DNA of 64,000 nt from contig NZ_JAGIPG010000001.1 in the NCBI RefSeq assembly GCF_017877055.1, positions 1-64,000 on the forward strand, written 5' to 3'. Position numbers and translations under genes: made by a program. This document shows positions 26,298 to 36,063 of the stretch, in pieces; the first letter of the stretch is position 1; every line of letters starts with the position of its first letter. The notes beneath the pieces are model-generated. The model searched no databases, was not told where the DNA came from, and saw nothing but the letters and a program-made list of their open reading frames with translations. Origin of the DNA: Neorhizobium galegae. Lineage in GTDB: Bacteria > Pseudomonadota > Alphaproteobacteria > Rhizobiales > Rhizobiaceae.

Positions 26298-27461
26298 CTA
26301 GTTTTTCAGTCGCCCAAACCCAGAGGCTATTTCGTTGATGAGATCCTTGGGGTCTTCGAGGCCGACATGGATACGGACTGTCTGCCCGCCGGGCGCCCAT
26401 TGCGTGGCGGTGCGATAGACTGAAGGGTTGCTCGGAACCATGAGGCTTTCAAAACCTCCCCAGCTTGAGCCCATCCCGAACAGGTCAAAGCCATCGAACA
26501 TCCGGGCCAATGCCGTGCGATCTGTCTCGCGCATAACGAAGCCGAACAGACCGGAGGAACCGGTGAAATGCCGCTTCCAAAGGTCGTGATACGGATCGCT
26601 AGCCATTGCTGGGTGCATGATGCGAATGACCTGATCATGATTTTCCAGCCAATCGGCCACCTCGAGCGCGTTGGCTTCGTGCTGGCGCATGCGAACACCG
26701 AGTGTTCTGATGCCACGAAGGGCCAGGAACGCATCGTCCGGGCTGATGCAGACGCCGAACCGCAGATAGGTTTCGCGCAGTTGCTCATAAACGGCCGAGG
26801 TACATGCGATCGTTCCGAGCATGATATCGCTATGACCGGAAATGTATTTGGTACCTGCCTGCAACGAAATGTCGACGCCCTGGGTGATCGGCTTGCAAAA
26901 ATAACCACCGGACCATGTGTTATCGATGGCAGTCACGACACCCTTCCTGCGGGCTACTTCGGTGATCGCAGTGACGTCTTGGATTTCGAAAGTCTGAGAA
27001 CCGGGCGACTCCATCCAGATCAATCGCGTTTCAGGACGGATCAATGATTCGATTCCCGCACCGATGGCGGGATCGTAATATGTCGTCTCGATGCCGAACC
27101 GGGTGAGCAGCTGGCTACAGAACTTTCGGGTCGGACCGTAGCTGTTGTCGCTGACCAGAAAATGGGCCCCCTGATCGGCAAATGACATCAACACGACAGA
27201 AAGCGCCATGACCCCGGACGGGGCGATCAGTGCAGCATCCGCCTCTTCCAGTGCGCAGATCGCATCTTCCAGAGAATGCGTCGTGGGAGTGCCTCTGCGA
27301 CCATATCGCAGTTTTGCGCTGTCTTTCGCGTCGAGCTCTGCAAGTGTTGAGAAGAGGATGGTCGACGCACGATACACAGGAGTGCTGACAGTCCCGTGGT
27401 GTTTCTCGGGCTGGCGCCCACAATGCGCAATAACTGTTTCCTGGCCTAGGTTTTTCTGCAT
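26298..27461 (-). CDS. cystathionine beta-lyase-type PLP enzyme
   Basis: The 387-residue enzyme belongs to the Cys/Met metabolism PLP family: GTPTTHSLEDAICALEEADAAL, SPGSQTFEIQDV, VTAIDNTWSGGYFCKP and the PLP lysine in QAGTKYISGHSDIM (K about 210). It splits C-S bonds of cystathionine or related sulfur amino acids, giving pyruvate and ammonia. Its start lies 151 bases from the start of the divergent amino-acid importer, with a GntR-type palindrome between them, so it probably processes what the importer brings in. Confidence 0.87.
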   Translation of the reverse strand: MQKNLGQETVIAHCGRQPEKHHGTVSTPVYRASTILFSTLAELDAKDSAKLRYGRRGTPTTHSLEDAICALEEADAALIAPSGVMALSVVLMSFADQGAHFLVSDNSYGPTRKFCSQLLTRFGIETTYYDPAIGAGIESLIRPETRLIWMESPGSQTFEIQDVTAITEVARRKGVVTAIDNTWSGGYFCKPITQGVDISLQAGTKYISGHSDIMLGTIACTSAVYEQLRETYLRFGVCISPDDAFLALRGIRTLGVRMRQHEANALEVADWLENHDQVIRIMHPAMASDPYHDLWKRHFTGSSGLFGFVMRETDRTALARMFDGFDLFGMGSSWGGFESLMVPSNPSVYRTATQWAPGGQTVRIHVGLEDPKDLINEIASGFGRLKN

Positions 27462-27523
27462 TCTGGTTGCTCTCGCTGATTTGAAGGGCCGTTAAAAAAC
27501 GTTGTTGCATCCAACTGAAAACA

Positions 27524-27535
27524 TTTGTATACAAA
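27524..27535. promoter_or_regulatory. GntR operator candidate, divergent promoter copy
   Basis: TTTGTATACAAA is a perfect 12-bp palindrome midway between the divergent lyase and amino-acid binding-protein genes. Together with the near copy at 26248-26257 it is best explained as a binding site of the nearby GntR/FCD regulator. Confidence 0.65.
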
Positions 27536-27612
27536 CGCCAACGGCACGTCAACTGCCAGTTAAAGCCTTGAGGGAAGGGCTGAACTGCTGCCGTATAACA
27601 AGAGGGGATAAA

Positions 27613-28647
27613 ATGCGTAATCTGAAAGCATGCCTACTCGCCGCAACTGTCGCGCTGGCGACTTTGCCCTCATTTTCTGCCTTCGCCGCGAATGGCGACA
27701 CGCTCAAACAGGTCAAGGAACGTGGCCTCGTTCTATGCGGCGTTCACCCGGCACGTCACGGCTTCGCGGCACCTGACAGTAAAGGTGTATGGGAGGGTTT
27801 CGAGGTCGATTATTGCAAGGCGGTTGCTGCAGCCGTGCTGGGAGACGCCAACAAGGTTCGTTATGTGCCGCTGTCGTCGCAGCAACGGTTCCCGGCCATT
27901 CAGTCCGGCGAGGTTGATGTTCTCGCTCGCAACGTGACAGCCAACCTATCGCGCGATACGGCACTCGGCCTCAACTTTGCGCCGCCGATCTTTTACACCG
28001 GCACAGGCTTTCTCGTTCGTGCCGACTCCGGCGTTAAGGAAGTCAAGGATCTCGATGGGGCTGTGATCTGCATGGCGCCTGGAAGCACGACGGAGCGTAA
28101 TATCGCCCAGATTTTCGCCGCGCGCGGCTTGAAATATACGCCGGTGGTGATCGAAAACAACAAGCAGCTGGTGGATGCTTACGTAACCGGGCGCTGTGAC
28201 GCGCTGACGAAAGACAAAGCCGCTCTTCCAGGCGTGCGCGCCGTCGATACGCCCAAACCTGCCGATCACGTTCTGCTCGAAGGCATCTATTCCAAGGAGC
28301 CATTGGCAATGGCCGTGCGCCAGGGCGACGATCAATGGTACGACATCGTCAAATGGGTGGTCTATGCGACATTCAATGCGGAAGAGATGAAGGTATCTCA
28401 GGCGAACGTCGATGCGATGCTCAAGTCTGACGATCCAGATATTCAAACTCTTGTCGGTACTATCGGCGATAACGGCGCAAAGCTGGGACTCGATCAAAAG
28501 TGGAGCTACAACATCGTGAGGCAGGTCGGAAACTATGCCGATATTTACGACCGGCACTTCGGCCCTTCAACTTCCATTGCTCTCGACCGGGATCTGAACC
28601 GTCAATGGAATGACGGGGGCATCCTGTACGGTCAACCCATGAACTGA
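27613..28647 (+). CDS. amino-acid ABC binding protein, AapJ-like
   Basis: The 344-residue periplasmic protein has a signal peptide (MRNLKACLLAATVALATLPS, cleavage after AFA) and family-3 binding-protein motifs (TLKQVKERGLVLCGVHP, GFEVDYCKAVAAAVLGD, TANLSRDTALGLNFAPPIFYTGTGFLV). Length and the C-terminal GDNGAKLGLDQKWSYNIVRQVGNYADIYDRHFG match the large AapJ type of broad amino-acid transporters. The ATG at 27613 has AGAGGGG eight bases ahead. Confidence 0.9.
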   Translation: MRNLKACLLAATVALATLPSFSAFAANGDTLKQVKERGLVLCGVHPARHGFAAPDSKGVWEGFEVDYCKAVAAAVLGDANKVRYVPLSSQQRFPAIQSGEVDVLARNVTANLSRDTALGLNFAPPIFYTGTGFLVRADSGVKEVKDLDGAVICMAPGSTTERNIAQIFAARGLKYTPVVIENNKQLVDAYVTGRCDALTKDKAALPGVRAVDTPKPADHVLLEGIYSKEPLAMAVRQGDDQWYDIVKWVVYATFNAEEMKVSQANVDAMLKSDDPDIQTLVGTIGDNGAKLGLDQKWSYNIVRQVGNYADIYDRHFGPSTSIALDRDLNRQWNDGGILYGQPMN

Positions 28648-28655
28648 CGGCGCCG

Positions 28656-28678
28656 CCGCGCCGCTGCTTTCGGCGCGG
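28656..28678 (+). terminator. intercistronic hairpin 1 after aapJ-like gene
   Basis: CCGCGCCG pairs with CGGCGCGG over 8 bp with a 7-base loop, nine bases after the stop codon. It probably stabilises the binding-protein mRNA or partly ends transcription. Confidence 0.6.
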
Positions 28679-28691
28679 TCTATTCCCTTGA

Positions 28692-28710
28692 GCGACGGTT
28701 TTGCCGTCGC
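28692..28710 (+). terminator. intercistronic hairpin 2 after aapJ-like gene
   Basis: GCGACGG pairs with CCGTCGC over 7 bp with a TTTTG loop. It follows the first hairpin by 13 bases and ends 19 bases before the permease start. Confidence 0.55.
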
Positions 28711-28729
28711 CCTTCCTCAAGGAACGACA

Positions 28730-29926
28730 ATGTCTCTTTCCAGTTCATCCGACAGGGGGTCGTCCCGTCGGAGCCAGATGGCGGGTGTAGTCTATAGTCA
28801 GGCATTTCGCTCCGCCTTCTATCAGGTGGTCCTTGCCATATTCGTCCTGCTTGCAGGCTATTACCTCTATTCAAACGTCGTCGAAAATCTGTGTGCGCAA
28901 AATATCGCCACAGGCTTTCGCTTCCTGTCAGAAGTTTCGCAGTTCGAGATCGGCGAGAGGCTGATCAACTATTCCGCACGCGACAGCTACTTCCGCGCGC
29001 TTGTCGTCGGCCTGTTGAACACGCTGGCGGTCAGTGGTGTCGGCATCATTGTCGCGACGATCCTCGGATTTACCGTTGGTATCGCGCGCAGTTCCAGCAA
29101 CCTGCTTCTCAAGAAGCTGGCGGGCTGTTATGTCGAGATCGTAAGAAATATTCCGGTCATTCTTCAGGTCATTTTCTGGTCCGTGGTGATCCGCAACCTG
29201 CCGCCGCCCCGAGGTGCAGTCGAACTGTGGGGAGCTGGCTTCCTGAGTAACCGAGGCCTCACGGTGGCGATGCCGAATACCCATCCGTCACACGGATGGA
29301 TGCTGGTCGCGCTCGTTGCAGGAATAATTCTCTCCATCATAACCGCCGGATTTATCCGGCGCAGGAATGACGCAACGGGCAAGCATGTCGATAGCCTCTG
29401 GGTGTCGCTACTGCTGATCGCAGGTCTTCCGCTGCTCGTCTGGCTGTTTTCGGGCGCACCTCTGGGCATGAGCATTCCGGAACGCAAAGGTTTCAGCTTC
29501 TCGGGCGGATCTACCTTGTCTCCGGAATTCGTGGCACTGCTCCTCGGCATCTCCATGTACGCGTCCGGCTTCATTGCTGAAATCGTTCGAAGCGGTATTC
29601 AGGCAACGCCGCGTGGACAGATCGAGGCTGCCAAGACGATTGGTCTGAAGCCCTGGTACATTACGCGCTACATCGTTTTGCCTCAGGCTCTGCGCGTCAT
29701 CGTGCCGCCGCTGACCAGCCAATATGTCAGCCTCAGCAAGAACAGTTCCATTGCCGTCGTCGTCGGCTATCCGGATCTGGTGAATATCGGCAACACTGTC
29801 ATGAACCAGACGGGGCAGGCGGTCGAGGCCGTCGCAATCATGATCGTCGTCTATCTCTCGATAAGCGTCGTCACTTCGCTGGTGATGAATTTCTACAATC
29901 GCCTTGTTGCGATCAAGGAGCGCTGA
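28730..29926 (+). CDS. amino-acid ABC permease, AapQ-like
   Basis: The 398-residue membrane protein has the long form of polar-amino-acid permeases, with an extra helical region between the two halves. Recognisable parts are FAS-type NYSARDSYFRALVVGLLNTL, GCYVEIVRNIPVILQ and the contact loop ATPRGQIEAAKTIGLKPW near residue 295. ATG 28730 with AAGGAACG was chosen over an upstream TTG. It is followed by the AapM-like gene after one base. Confidence 0.9.
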   Translation: MSLSSSSDRGSSRRSQMAGVVYSQAFRSAFYQVVLAIFVLLAGYYLYSNVVENLCAQNIATGFRFLSEVSQFEIGERLINYSARDSYFRALVVGLLNTLAVSGVGIIVATILGFTVGIARSSSNLLLKKLAGCYVEIVRNIPVILQVIFWSVVIRNLPPPRGAVELWGAGFLSNRGLTVAMPNTHPSHGWMLVALVAGIILSIITAGFIRRRNDATGKHVDSLWVSLLLIAGLPLLVWLFSGAPLGMSIPERKGFSFSGGSTLSPEFVALLLGISMYASGFIAEIVRSGIQATPRGQIEAAKTIGLKPWYITRYIVLPQALRVIVPPLTSQYVSLSKNSSIAVVVGYPDLVNIGNTVMNQTGQAVEAVAIMIVVYLSISVVTSLVMNFYNRLVAIKER

Positions 29927-29927
29927 C

Positions 29928-31028
29928 ATGGCCAGATCCGAGATTTTGGAACACCACGCTGAACTACCTCCAGTTTTGGCGTCAGGCCCGTGGCGTTGGA
30001 TGCACCGTCATTTCTTCAGCAGCGTCGGACAGACATTTCTGACGATCGTGGTCGCAGCAATTACGATCCGCACTCTGTGGTTTCTCCTGCAATGGGCCGT
30101 TCTGGATGCGGTCTGGGTGGCGTCCGGCCCGCAAGCGTGCCGCGATGCGGCAGGTGCTTGCTGGGCGGTGATCGTGGAGAAACATCGCCCGATCCTCTTC
30201 GGCATGTATCCTTATGATCAACATTGGCGGCTGGTGTTGATGATCGTCATCTATCTTACCACCGTCATCGCGTCACTAACCCCGGCCTGCTGGAAGCGCT
30301 CGATACTCATTCCAATGTGGATCGCTGCCGTCACGGCAATCACCGTTTTGATGTTCGGCGGCGTGTTTGGTCTGCCTTATGTGCCGACAAGCGAATGGGG
30401 TGGCTTACCACTGACCATCATCCTCTTCACCGGCTCAGTGCTCTTCGGCATGCCGATTGCTGTTTTGCTTGCACTGGGGCGTCGCTCGCCGCTGCCGGTT
30501 GCTCGCGGACTTTCCGTGGTCTTCATCGAAAGCCTGCGCGGCGTGCCGCTGATCACCATCCTGTTCGTGGCGGTCAATATTTTCCCGCTGTTCCTGCCCG
30601 CAGGCATGGAGGTGAACAAGCTTCTGCGTATCACGCTGTCCATCGCAGTCTTCTTCGCCTGCTACCAGGCAGAGGTCATTCGTGGTGGTCTTCAGGCGAT
30701 ACCGCGTGGTCAGTACGAGGCGGCAGCTTCTTTGAACATGACATACTGGCAAACCACGCTGCGGATCATCCTGCCACAGGCACTGCGCATCTGCTTGCCG
30801 GCCATGACCAACCACATCATTGCAGCCATGAAGAATACTTCCTTTGTCATCATCATCGGCCTCTTTGATATCCTGACCGCCACGACTGCCGTCATGCAGG
30901 ACCCGTTGTGGCGTCAGTTCTACATCGAGGCCTATCTCTTCGTCGCACTCATCTATCTCGTCTTCGGGCTGGCGCTTTCCATGTACGCGCGCCGTGTCGA
31001 GAGCTGGGTTGCGGTTGGTCGTATCTGA
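29928..31028 (+). CDS. amino-acid ABC permease, AapM-like
   Basis: The 366-residue second permease subunit contains [37 protein letters not shown] and the contact loop [19 protein letters not shown], all typical of AapM. It begins one base after the AapQ-like stop, with AAGGAG upstream. It forms the membrane channel with AapQ. Confidence 0.9.
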   Translation: MARSEILEHHAELPPVLASGPWRWMHRHFFSSVGQTFLTIVVAAITIRTLWFLLQWAVLDAVWVASGPQACRDAAGACWAVIVEKHRPILFGMYPYDQHWRLVLMIVIYLTTVIASLTPACWKRSILIPMWIAAVTAITVLMFGGVFGLPYVPTSEWGGLPLTIILFTGSVLFGMPIAVLLALGRRSPLPVARGLSVVFIESLRGVPLITILFVAVNIFPLFLPAGMEVNKLLRITLSIAVFFACYQAEVIRGGLQAIPRGQYEAAASLNMTYWQTTLRIILPQALRICLPAMTNHIIAAMKNTSFVIIIGLFDILTATTAVMQDPLWRQFYIEAYLFVALIYLVFGLALSMYARRVESWVAVGRI

Positions 31029-31032
31029 GATC

Positions 31033-31803
31033 ATGAAAGGGCATACCGTGACGATAAATTCTACTGCACCAGCCGTCATTCAGATGAGCGGCGTTTCCAA
31101 ATGGTACGGCACATTCAAGGTTCTCAACGAGGTTTCGCTGGAGATTCAACGAGGCGAACGCGTCGTGGTCTGCGGCCCCTCGGGGTCCGGCAAGTCCACG
31201 CTCATCCGGTGCATCAACCGGCTCGAGGAGCACCAGAAAGGCGACATCTACGTCAAGGGGATTGAACTGAATGATAGCGTCAAGAACATCGCTGCCATCC
31301 GCAGCAGCCTTGGCATGGTGTTTCAGTCCTTCAACCTCTTCCCGCATCTGACGGTGCTGGAAAACCTGACCATAGGTCCCACTCTTGTCCGCCACATGAA
31401 GCGTAAGGATGCGGAGGAGCGGGCCATGCACTTCCTGCGCAAGGTGCGCATTCCGGAGCAGGCCCACAAATATCCGCTGCAACTTTCCGGGGGCCAACAA
31501 CAGCGCGTCGCCATTGCTCGCTCACTCTGCATGGAACCGGAAATCATGCTGTTTGACGAGCCGACATCGGCACTCGACCCGGAGATGATCAAGGAAGTGC
31601 TGGATACGATGATCGAACTGGCCGAGAGCGGCATGACGATGATCGTCGTGACGCACGAAATGGGCTTTGCTCGCACCGTCGCCGATAATGTCATCCTCAT
31701 GGCTGACGGAAATATCGTGGAGCGAGCGGAGCCGGGGGAGTTCTTCTCCCATCCCAAGCATGAGCGCACCCGAACGTTCCTTGACCAGATTCTGAAGCAT
31801 TAG
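31033..31803 (+). CDS. amino-acid ABC ATPase, AapP/GlnQ-like
   Basis: The 256-residue ATPase has Walker [10 protein letters not shown], signature LSGGQQQR, Walker [16 protein letters not shown] and the switch His in VVTHEMGFA. The ATG at 31033 has a weak ribosome-binding site; the GTG at 31048 is preceded by AAAGGG at good spacing and may be the true start, giving 251 residues. It closes the transporter operon and is followed 29 bases later by the first MmgE/PrpD gene. Confidence 0.92.
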   Translation: MKGHTVTINSTAPAVIQMSGVSKWYGTFKVLNEVSLEIQRGERVVVCGPSGSGKSTLIRCINRLEEHQKGDIYVKGIELNDSVKNIAAIRSSLGMVFQSFNLFPHLTVLENLTIGPTLVRHMKRKDAEERAMHFLRKVRIPEQAHKYPLQLSGGQQQRVAIARSLCMEPEIMLFDEPTSALDPEMIKEVLDTMIELAESGMTMIVVTHEMGFARTVADNVILMADGNIVERAEPGEFFSHPKHERTRTFLDQILKH

Positions 31804-31832
31804 CGCTTTCCGCCCTCAGATCGGAGAATAAA

Positions 31833-33212
31833 ATGTCATCCTTGACTATGGCGCTGGCCCGCCTTGCGGCGGAGCTTGATGGCCGGACTTTGCCTAAAGA
31901 GGTGGTGGGGTGGGCCTCCCGTACTTTCACCGACACGATTGCCTGCGGTCTGGCGGGCGCTTCGGACGAGGCGGTGCAAGCTCTTCGCGCAATATTGCCA
32001 GCTGGCAATGGCAAGGCTCGATTGTGGGGCAGCAGCGAGACCGGACATGTCCTGAATGTGGCGCAGATCAACGGCGTGGCCGCACATGCGCTGGATTTCG
32101 ATGATTGCCATCTGGTCATGGATGGCCATCCGTCCGTGTCGATTGTGCCTGGGCTATTCGCTTTGGCAGAAGAACGGAACTCCTCCGGCATCGAGCTGCT
32201 GACGGCCTATATTGCGGGCCTGGAAACGGAACTGCGTCTCGCGAAAATCTGCAATCCTGCCCATGCCGATCGCGGATGGCACCCCACGGTGACCTTTGGC
32301 GTGATCGGCGCTGCCGTCGCATGTAGCCGGTTGCTGCGGCTCTATGAGAACGGGGTGGCGGCGGGAATCGCTATTGCAGCTTCCTGCTCATCGGGGTTGC
32401 GTGCCAACTCCGGCACCATGACTAAACCGTTGCATGCCGGGCAGGCGGCGCGAAACGGCCTTCAGGCCGCATTGCTGGCAGAACGCGGATTTTCGGCCAA
32501 CCTCACTGCTCTCGAGCATCGTTTTGGCTTCATCGCCGCGTTCGGCGGTGGCCCCGCGCAGGAGTGGCAAGAGGTGTTGGCGGGGTTGGAAGGTACCTTC
32601 CTCCTTCTTGAGCCCGGTATTGCGATCAAGCAGTATCCATGCTGCGCCTTCATTCATTCAGCGATCGATGCTGCGGCCCAGCTGCGCGCACATGTCGCTA
32701 AGCAGGAAGATGTAGCCTCGGTAACGGTGCGGCTTCACAGCCGCCGTCTGCGCAATATCGATCGGCCGTCGCCGAAAGATGGGTTCGATGCGAAGTTCAG
32801 CACGCAATATCTCGCGGCCCGTTCCTTACTGCAAAATACCATCGGCTTCTCGGATTTCTCCCCAGAAGCAATAGCCGATGAGAAGGTCGCAACCCTCTCC
32901 GCGAAGGTTCGACTGGAGCCGCACGAGGACGAAGATCTGTCTTTCGGCCGCGTGGAGGTGGTACTGACCGATGGCCGGCGGCTGAGTGCTGAAGACAGCG
33001 TCGCCATGGGGAGAGGTCCCTCCAACTCCATGAGTGAAGCGCAATTCGCGGATAAATTTCACAGCTGCACTGCGGAGGTGCTGACGCGCGAGGAGAGCGA
33101 ACGGCTCTTATCCGCGCTGCTCGCTCTGTCTGAACAACCCTCCGCCGCTTCAATCGGAAAGCTGATGCTGGGTTCAGCAGTCAACCGTCATTCATATATT
33201 GAGAAGGTGTAA
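31833..33212 (+). CDS. MmgE/PrpD-family protein, copy 1
   Basis: The 459-residue protein shows the MmgE/PrpD pattern: INGVAAHALDFDDCH, DGHPSVSIVPGLFALAEE, DRGWHPTVTFGVIGAAVACSRLL, TKPLHAGQAARNGLQAALLAERG and IAIKQYPCCAFIHSAIDAA. The family includes 2-methylcitrate dehydratase, cis-aconitate decarboxylase and iminodisuccinate epimerase, so membership does not fix the reaction. It lies directly behind an amino-acid transporter and is the first of three tandem paralogues. Confidence 0.88.
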   Translation: MSSLTMALARLAAELDGRTLPKEVVGWASRTFTDTIACGLAGASDEAVQALRAILPAGNGKARLWGSSETGHVLNVAQINGVAAHALDFDDCHLVMDGHPSVSIVPGLFALAEERNSSGIELLTAYIAGLETELRLAKICNPAHADRGWHPTVTFGVIGAAVACSRLLRLYENGVAAGIAIAASCSSGLRANSGTMTKPLHAGQAARNGLQAALLAERGFSANLTALEHRFGFIAAFGGGPAQEWQEVLAGLEGTFLLLEPGIAIKQYPCCAFIHSAIDAAAQLRAHVAKQEDVASVTVRLHSRRLRNIDRPSPKDGFDAKFSTQYLAARSLLQNTIGFSDFSPEAIADEKVATLSAKVRLEPHEDEDLSFGRVEVVLTDGRRLSAEDSVAMGRGPSNSMSEAQFADKFHSCTAEVLTREESERLLSALLALSEQPSAASIGKLMLGSAVNRHSYIEKV

Positions 33213-33217
33213 CCGCG

Positions 33218-34573
33218 ATGTCTTTGTCCTTACAGCTTGCCGAACGCGCGGTTGCGCTTGTGCCCCAGGATTTCGATCCCGAAGCCATCGGATGGGCTCG
33301 GGATGCAATAGCGGACATGATCGGCTGCGCCTTGATTGGCGCGGTGACCGAGACGGCGGAAAAGTCGATGTTGCCGGGCATGCTGACGGAGGGCCAATGC
33401 CTCGTGCTCGGTCGCAGGATGCGCCTCGGAAAACTCGATGCAGCCTTCGTCAACGGTACCTCGGGCCATGCCATTGATTACGATGATACCAGCAAGTCGC
33501 TGTCGGGCCATCCCACTGTCATCATCGTTCCGGGACTGCTTGCGCTTGCAGAAACGCTGAACTCCACCGGTCGCGAATTCGTTGATGCCTATATCGTCGG
33601 TGTGGAGGCTGCGACGCGCTTTGCCCGCGGCGTCAACTTTTACCATTATGAAAAGGGTTGGCATCCTACGGCCACGCTCGGGATTTTCGGTGCCGCTGTC
33701 GCTGCCAGCCACCTGCTGAATCTCGACGCCGGTCAAATGGCAAATGCGATTTCGATTGCGGCGTCGTCTTCCGCGGGCATCAAGGCCAATTTTGGTACGG
33801 ATACCAAGCCGCTGCATGCCGGCTTTCAGGCTCGCAACGGCCTTTTGGCAGCGCTTCTCGCTGCCAAGGGCGTCAACGGTTCGGGCGTCGCGCTGGAGCA
33901 TCCGCAGGGTTTCTTGAATGTTTTCAACGGTGCCGGTAATTTTGACACTACGCGCATGCTGAGCGACTGGGGGAGACCTCTCGATCTGCTCAAGCCGGGG
34001 ATTTCCATCAAGAAATACCCTTGCGTTTACAGTGTCCACGCCGCCATCGATGCAGCGATTGCGCTGCATCAGGGACCTTTGAACGATCCTGCCGAAATCA
34101 GCAATGTTCTCGTGCGCATGCATCCGCGCAGAATGTTGCCGCATGTCCGCAATCCCGCAACCACGGCCCTCAATGCCAAATTCTCACTGCCTTATGCGGT
34201 CGCTCGGGGTCTCGTGAACGGTGCGGTTCTGCTCGATCATTTCGAGGACGCGGCTCTGCATGATCCGCAAGTGCTGCATATCATGAGCTTGATCCGCATG
34301 GAAAATCTGCCCGACGACGCCAGTGATTACGGTGGTGAGGTCCATATCACCCTGTCGAATGGCCAGGTCTTCTCCCATTCCGTCGATGCACCGGTGGGAC
34401 GCGGTCCTGAAACACCGCTGCCGCCTGGAATGTTGCGAGCGAAGTTTACGGATTGCGCCAGCCGCACACTGACCGACGAAGGCGTCAACGAAGTTTTCGA
34501 GCTGCTGATGACGCTCGACACGCTCCCGCGTGTGGGGATGCTGACTGCCGCCATCGAACACAGCACGCGCTAA
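33218..34573 (+). CDS. MmgE/PrpD-family protein, copy 2
   Basis: The 451-residue paralogue follows copy 1 by five bases (GAGAAGG ribosome-binding site). Shared landmarks are GTSGHAIDYDDTS, SGHPTVIIVPGLLALAE, EKGWHPTATLGIFGAAVAASHLL, TKPLHAGFQARNGLLAALLA and ISIKKYPCVYSVHAAIDAA. The CC pair of copies 1 and 3 (YPCC, HPCC) is CV here, so the active site may differ. Confidence 0.88.
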   Translation: MSLSLQLAERAVALVPQDFDPEAIGWARDAIADMIGCALIGAVTETAEKSMLPGMLTEGQCLVLGRRMRLGKLDAAFVNGTSGHAIDYDDTSKSLSGHPTVIIVPGLLALAETLNSTGREFVDAYIVGVEAATRFARGVNFYHYEKGWHPTATLGIFGAAVAASHLLNLDAGQMANAISIAASSSAGIKANFGTDTKPLHAGFQARNGLLAALLAAKGVNGSGVALEHPQGFLNVFNGAGNFDTTRMLSDWGRPLDLLKPGISIKKYPCVYSVHAAIDAAIALHQGPLNDPAEISNVLVRMHPRRMLPHVRNPATTALNAKFSLPYAVARGLVNGAVLLDHFEDAALHDPQVLHIMSLIRMENLPDDASDYGGEVHITLSNGQVFSHSVDAPVGRGPETPLPPGMLRAKFTDCASRTLTDEGVNEVFELLMTLDTLPRVGMLTAAIEHSTR

Positions 34574-34689
34574 CGCATGGCTTCGGAAATCGCAGTCCGT
34601 TCGTACGAAACATGCGCAGATTCAACACGATGGAGTGTTCGTGCGCGCCCTGAAAGGCGTGCTCCGCTCCAAGGTCAAGGAGACATTTC

Positions 34690-36048
34690 ATGAGTTTTTC
34701 CAATATGCTGGCGGAGCGCGCCTGTGCATTGACACTCGATTCGCTGCCAGCCGAAGCGTTGCCGGTAACGCGCCGCGCTATTGCGGATACGATCGGCGTG
34801 GCATTTGCCGGATGCCGCAGCGATTTCATCGACGCGGTGGAGGATGTCTGCGAAGTCGGCTCGGCTCAGGGCGTGGCAACGCTTTGGGGACGAGGGGAGA
34901 GGGCATCGATCCTTCAGGCAGCACTTCTCAACGGGATTTCCGCGCACGCCCTGGATTATGACGATTGCAGCACCACGATGGGCGGGCACCCGTCTGCTCC
35001 CGTCCTTCCGGCGATACTCGCGCTTGCTGAACAGAAGAACGCGAGTTTCGGGCAGGTGGCCGAGGCATATGTCGCAGGCGTCGAGGTCGAGACACGCCTC
35101 GCGCGCGGTCTACTTCCTCATCATTACGACAAGGGTTGGCATCCAACCGCGACGCTTGGAGTTTTTGGCGCAGCGGCGGCAGCAGCACGGCTTCTCAACT
35201 TCGATACCGCCCGGATGGCAAATTGCCTCGCCATGGCGGTTTCCATGGCGTCGGGGCTGAAATCGAATTTCGGTACACCGGTGAAGCCTCTGCATGTCGG
35301 CCAGGCCGCTTACCACGGCGTGCTCGCAGCGCTTCTGACGGAGCGTGGTCTCAACTCGAACCCGGAAGCTTTCGAGCATAACTACGGCTTCTTCCGCCTC
35401 TTCAACGGTGAAGGTACCTATGACCAACAAGCGATTCTCGATGGCTGGGACGGTCCGCTGGAAACCTTGGCGCCGGGAATTGCCATCAAGCAGCATCCTT
35501 GCTGCGGAAGCGCGCATTCCGCAATCGACGCATCCCTCAAAATCGTGAAAGAGCATGGTATTTTCGATGAGCAATCGATCCAGAAGATCGAGATCGAAAC
35601 CCACGAGCGGCGTCTGGCGCACACCAACCGCCCAATTCCCAAGTCCGGCCTGGACGCCAAGTTCAGCACTCAGTTCCTGACGGCCAAGGCACTTGTCAGC
35701 GGCCAGATCCGTCTAGCAGATTTTGAGGATGGGAAATTCCTGACCCCGCAGATTTCGGCGCTCTTGGCAAAGACGCAGGCGACGGGGCACCAGCAGGCCG
35801 ATGCCTATCGCGGTACGGTGCGCGTCACGCTGACCGATGGTCGCGTACTGGAAAGTGTCGCGTCAACCCAGTTCGGGCGAGGCCCAACCAACCCAATGTC
35901 GGATGATGAGCTAAAGAGAAAGTTCATGGATTGCACCGGGGCACTTGTGAGCGCCGAAATGGCGTCCGGCATATTTCGCGAAATCATGGCGCTCGCCCCC
36001 ACCGACCGGATTGGGCCGGTGATCGCCCGTTGCGCCGTGCAAAGCTAA
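34690..36048 (+). CDS. MmgE/PrpD-family protein, copy 3
   Basis: The 452-residue third paralogue lies 116 bases downstream of copy 2. It has SAHALDYDDCS, GGHPSAPVLPAILALAE, DKGWHPTATLGVFGAAAAAARLL, VKPLHVGQAAYHGVLAALLTERG and IAIKQHPCCGSAHSAIDAS. An AAGGAG site precedes the ATG. It ends 15 bases before the glutathione S-transferase gene, so all belong to one unit. Confidence 0.88.
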   Translation: MSFSNMLAERACALTLDSLPAEALPVTRRAIADTIGVAFAGCRSDFIDAVEDVCEVGSAQGVATLWGRGERASILQAALLNGISAHALDYDDCSTTMGGHPSAPVLPAILALAEQKNASFGQVAEAYVAGVEVETRLARGLLPHHYDKGWHPTATLGVFGAAAAAARLLNFDTARMANCLAMAVSMASGLKSNFGTPVKPLHVGQAAYHGVLAALLTERGLNSNPEAFEHNYGFFRLFNGEGTYDQQAILDGWDGPLETLAPGIAIKQHPCCGSAHSAIDASLKIVKEHGIFDEQSIQKIEIETHERRLAHTNRPIPKSGLDAKFSTQFLTAKALVSGQIRLADFEDGKFLTPQISALLAKTQATGHQQADAYRGTVRVTLTDGRVLESVASTQFGRGPTNPMSDDELKRKFMDCTGALVSAEMASGIFREIMALAPTDRIGPVIARCAVQS

Positions 36049-36063
36049 AATGGGAGTATTGTG

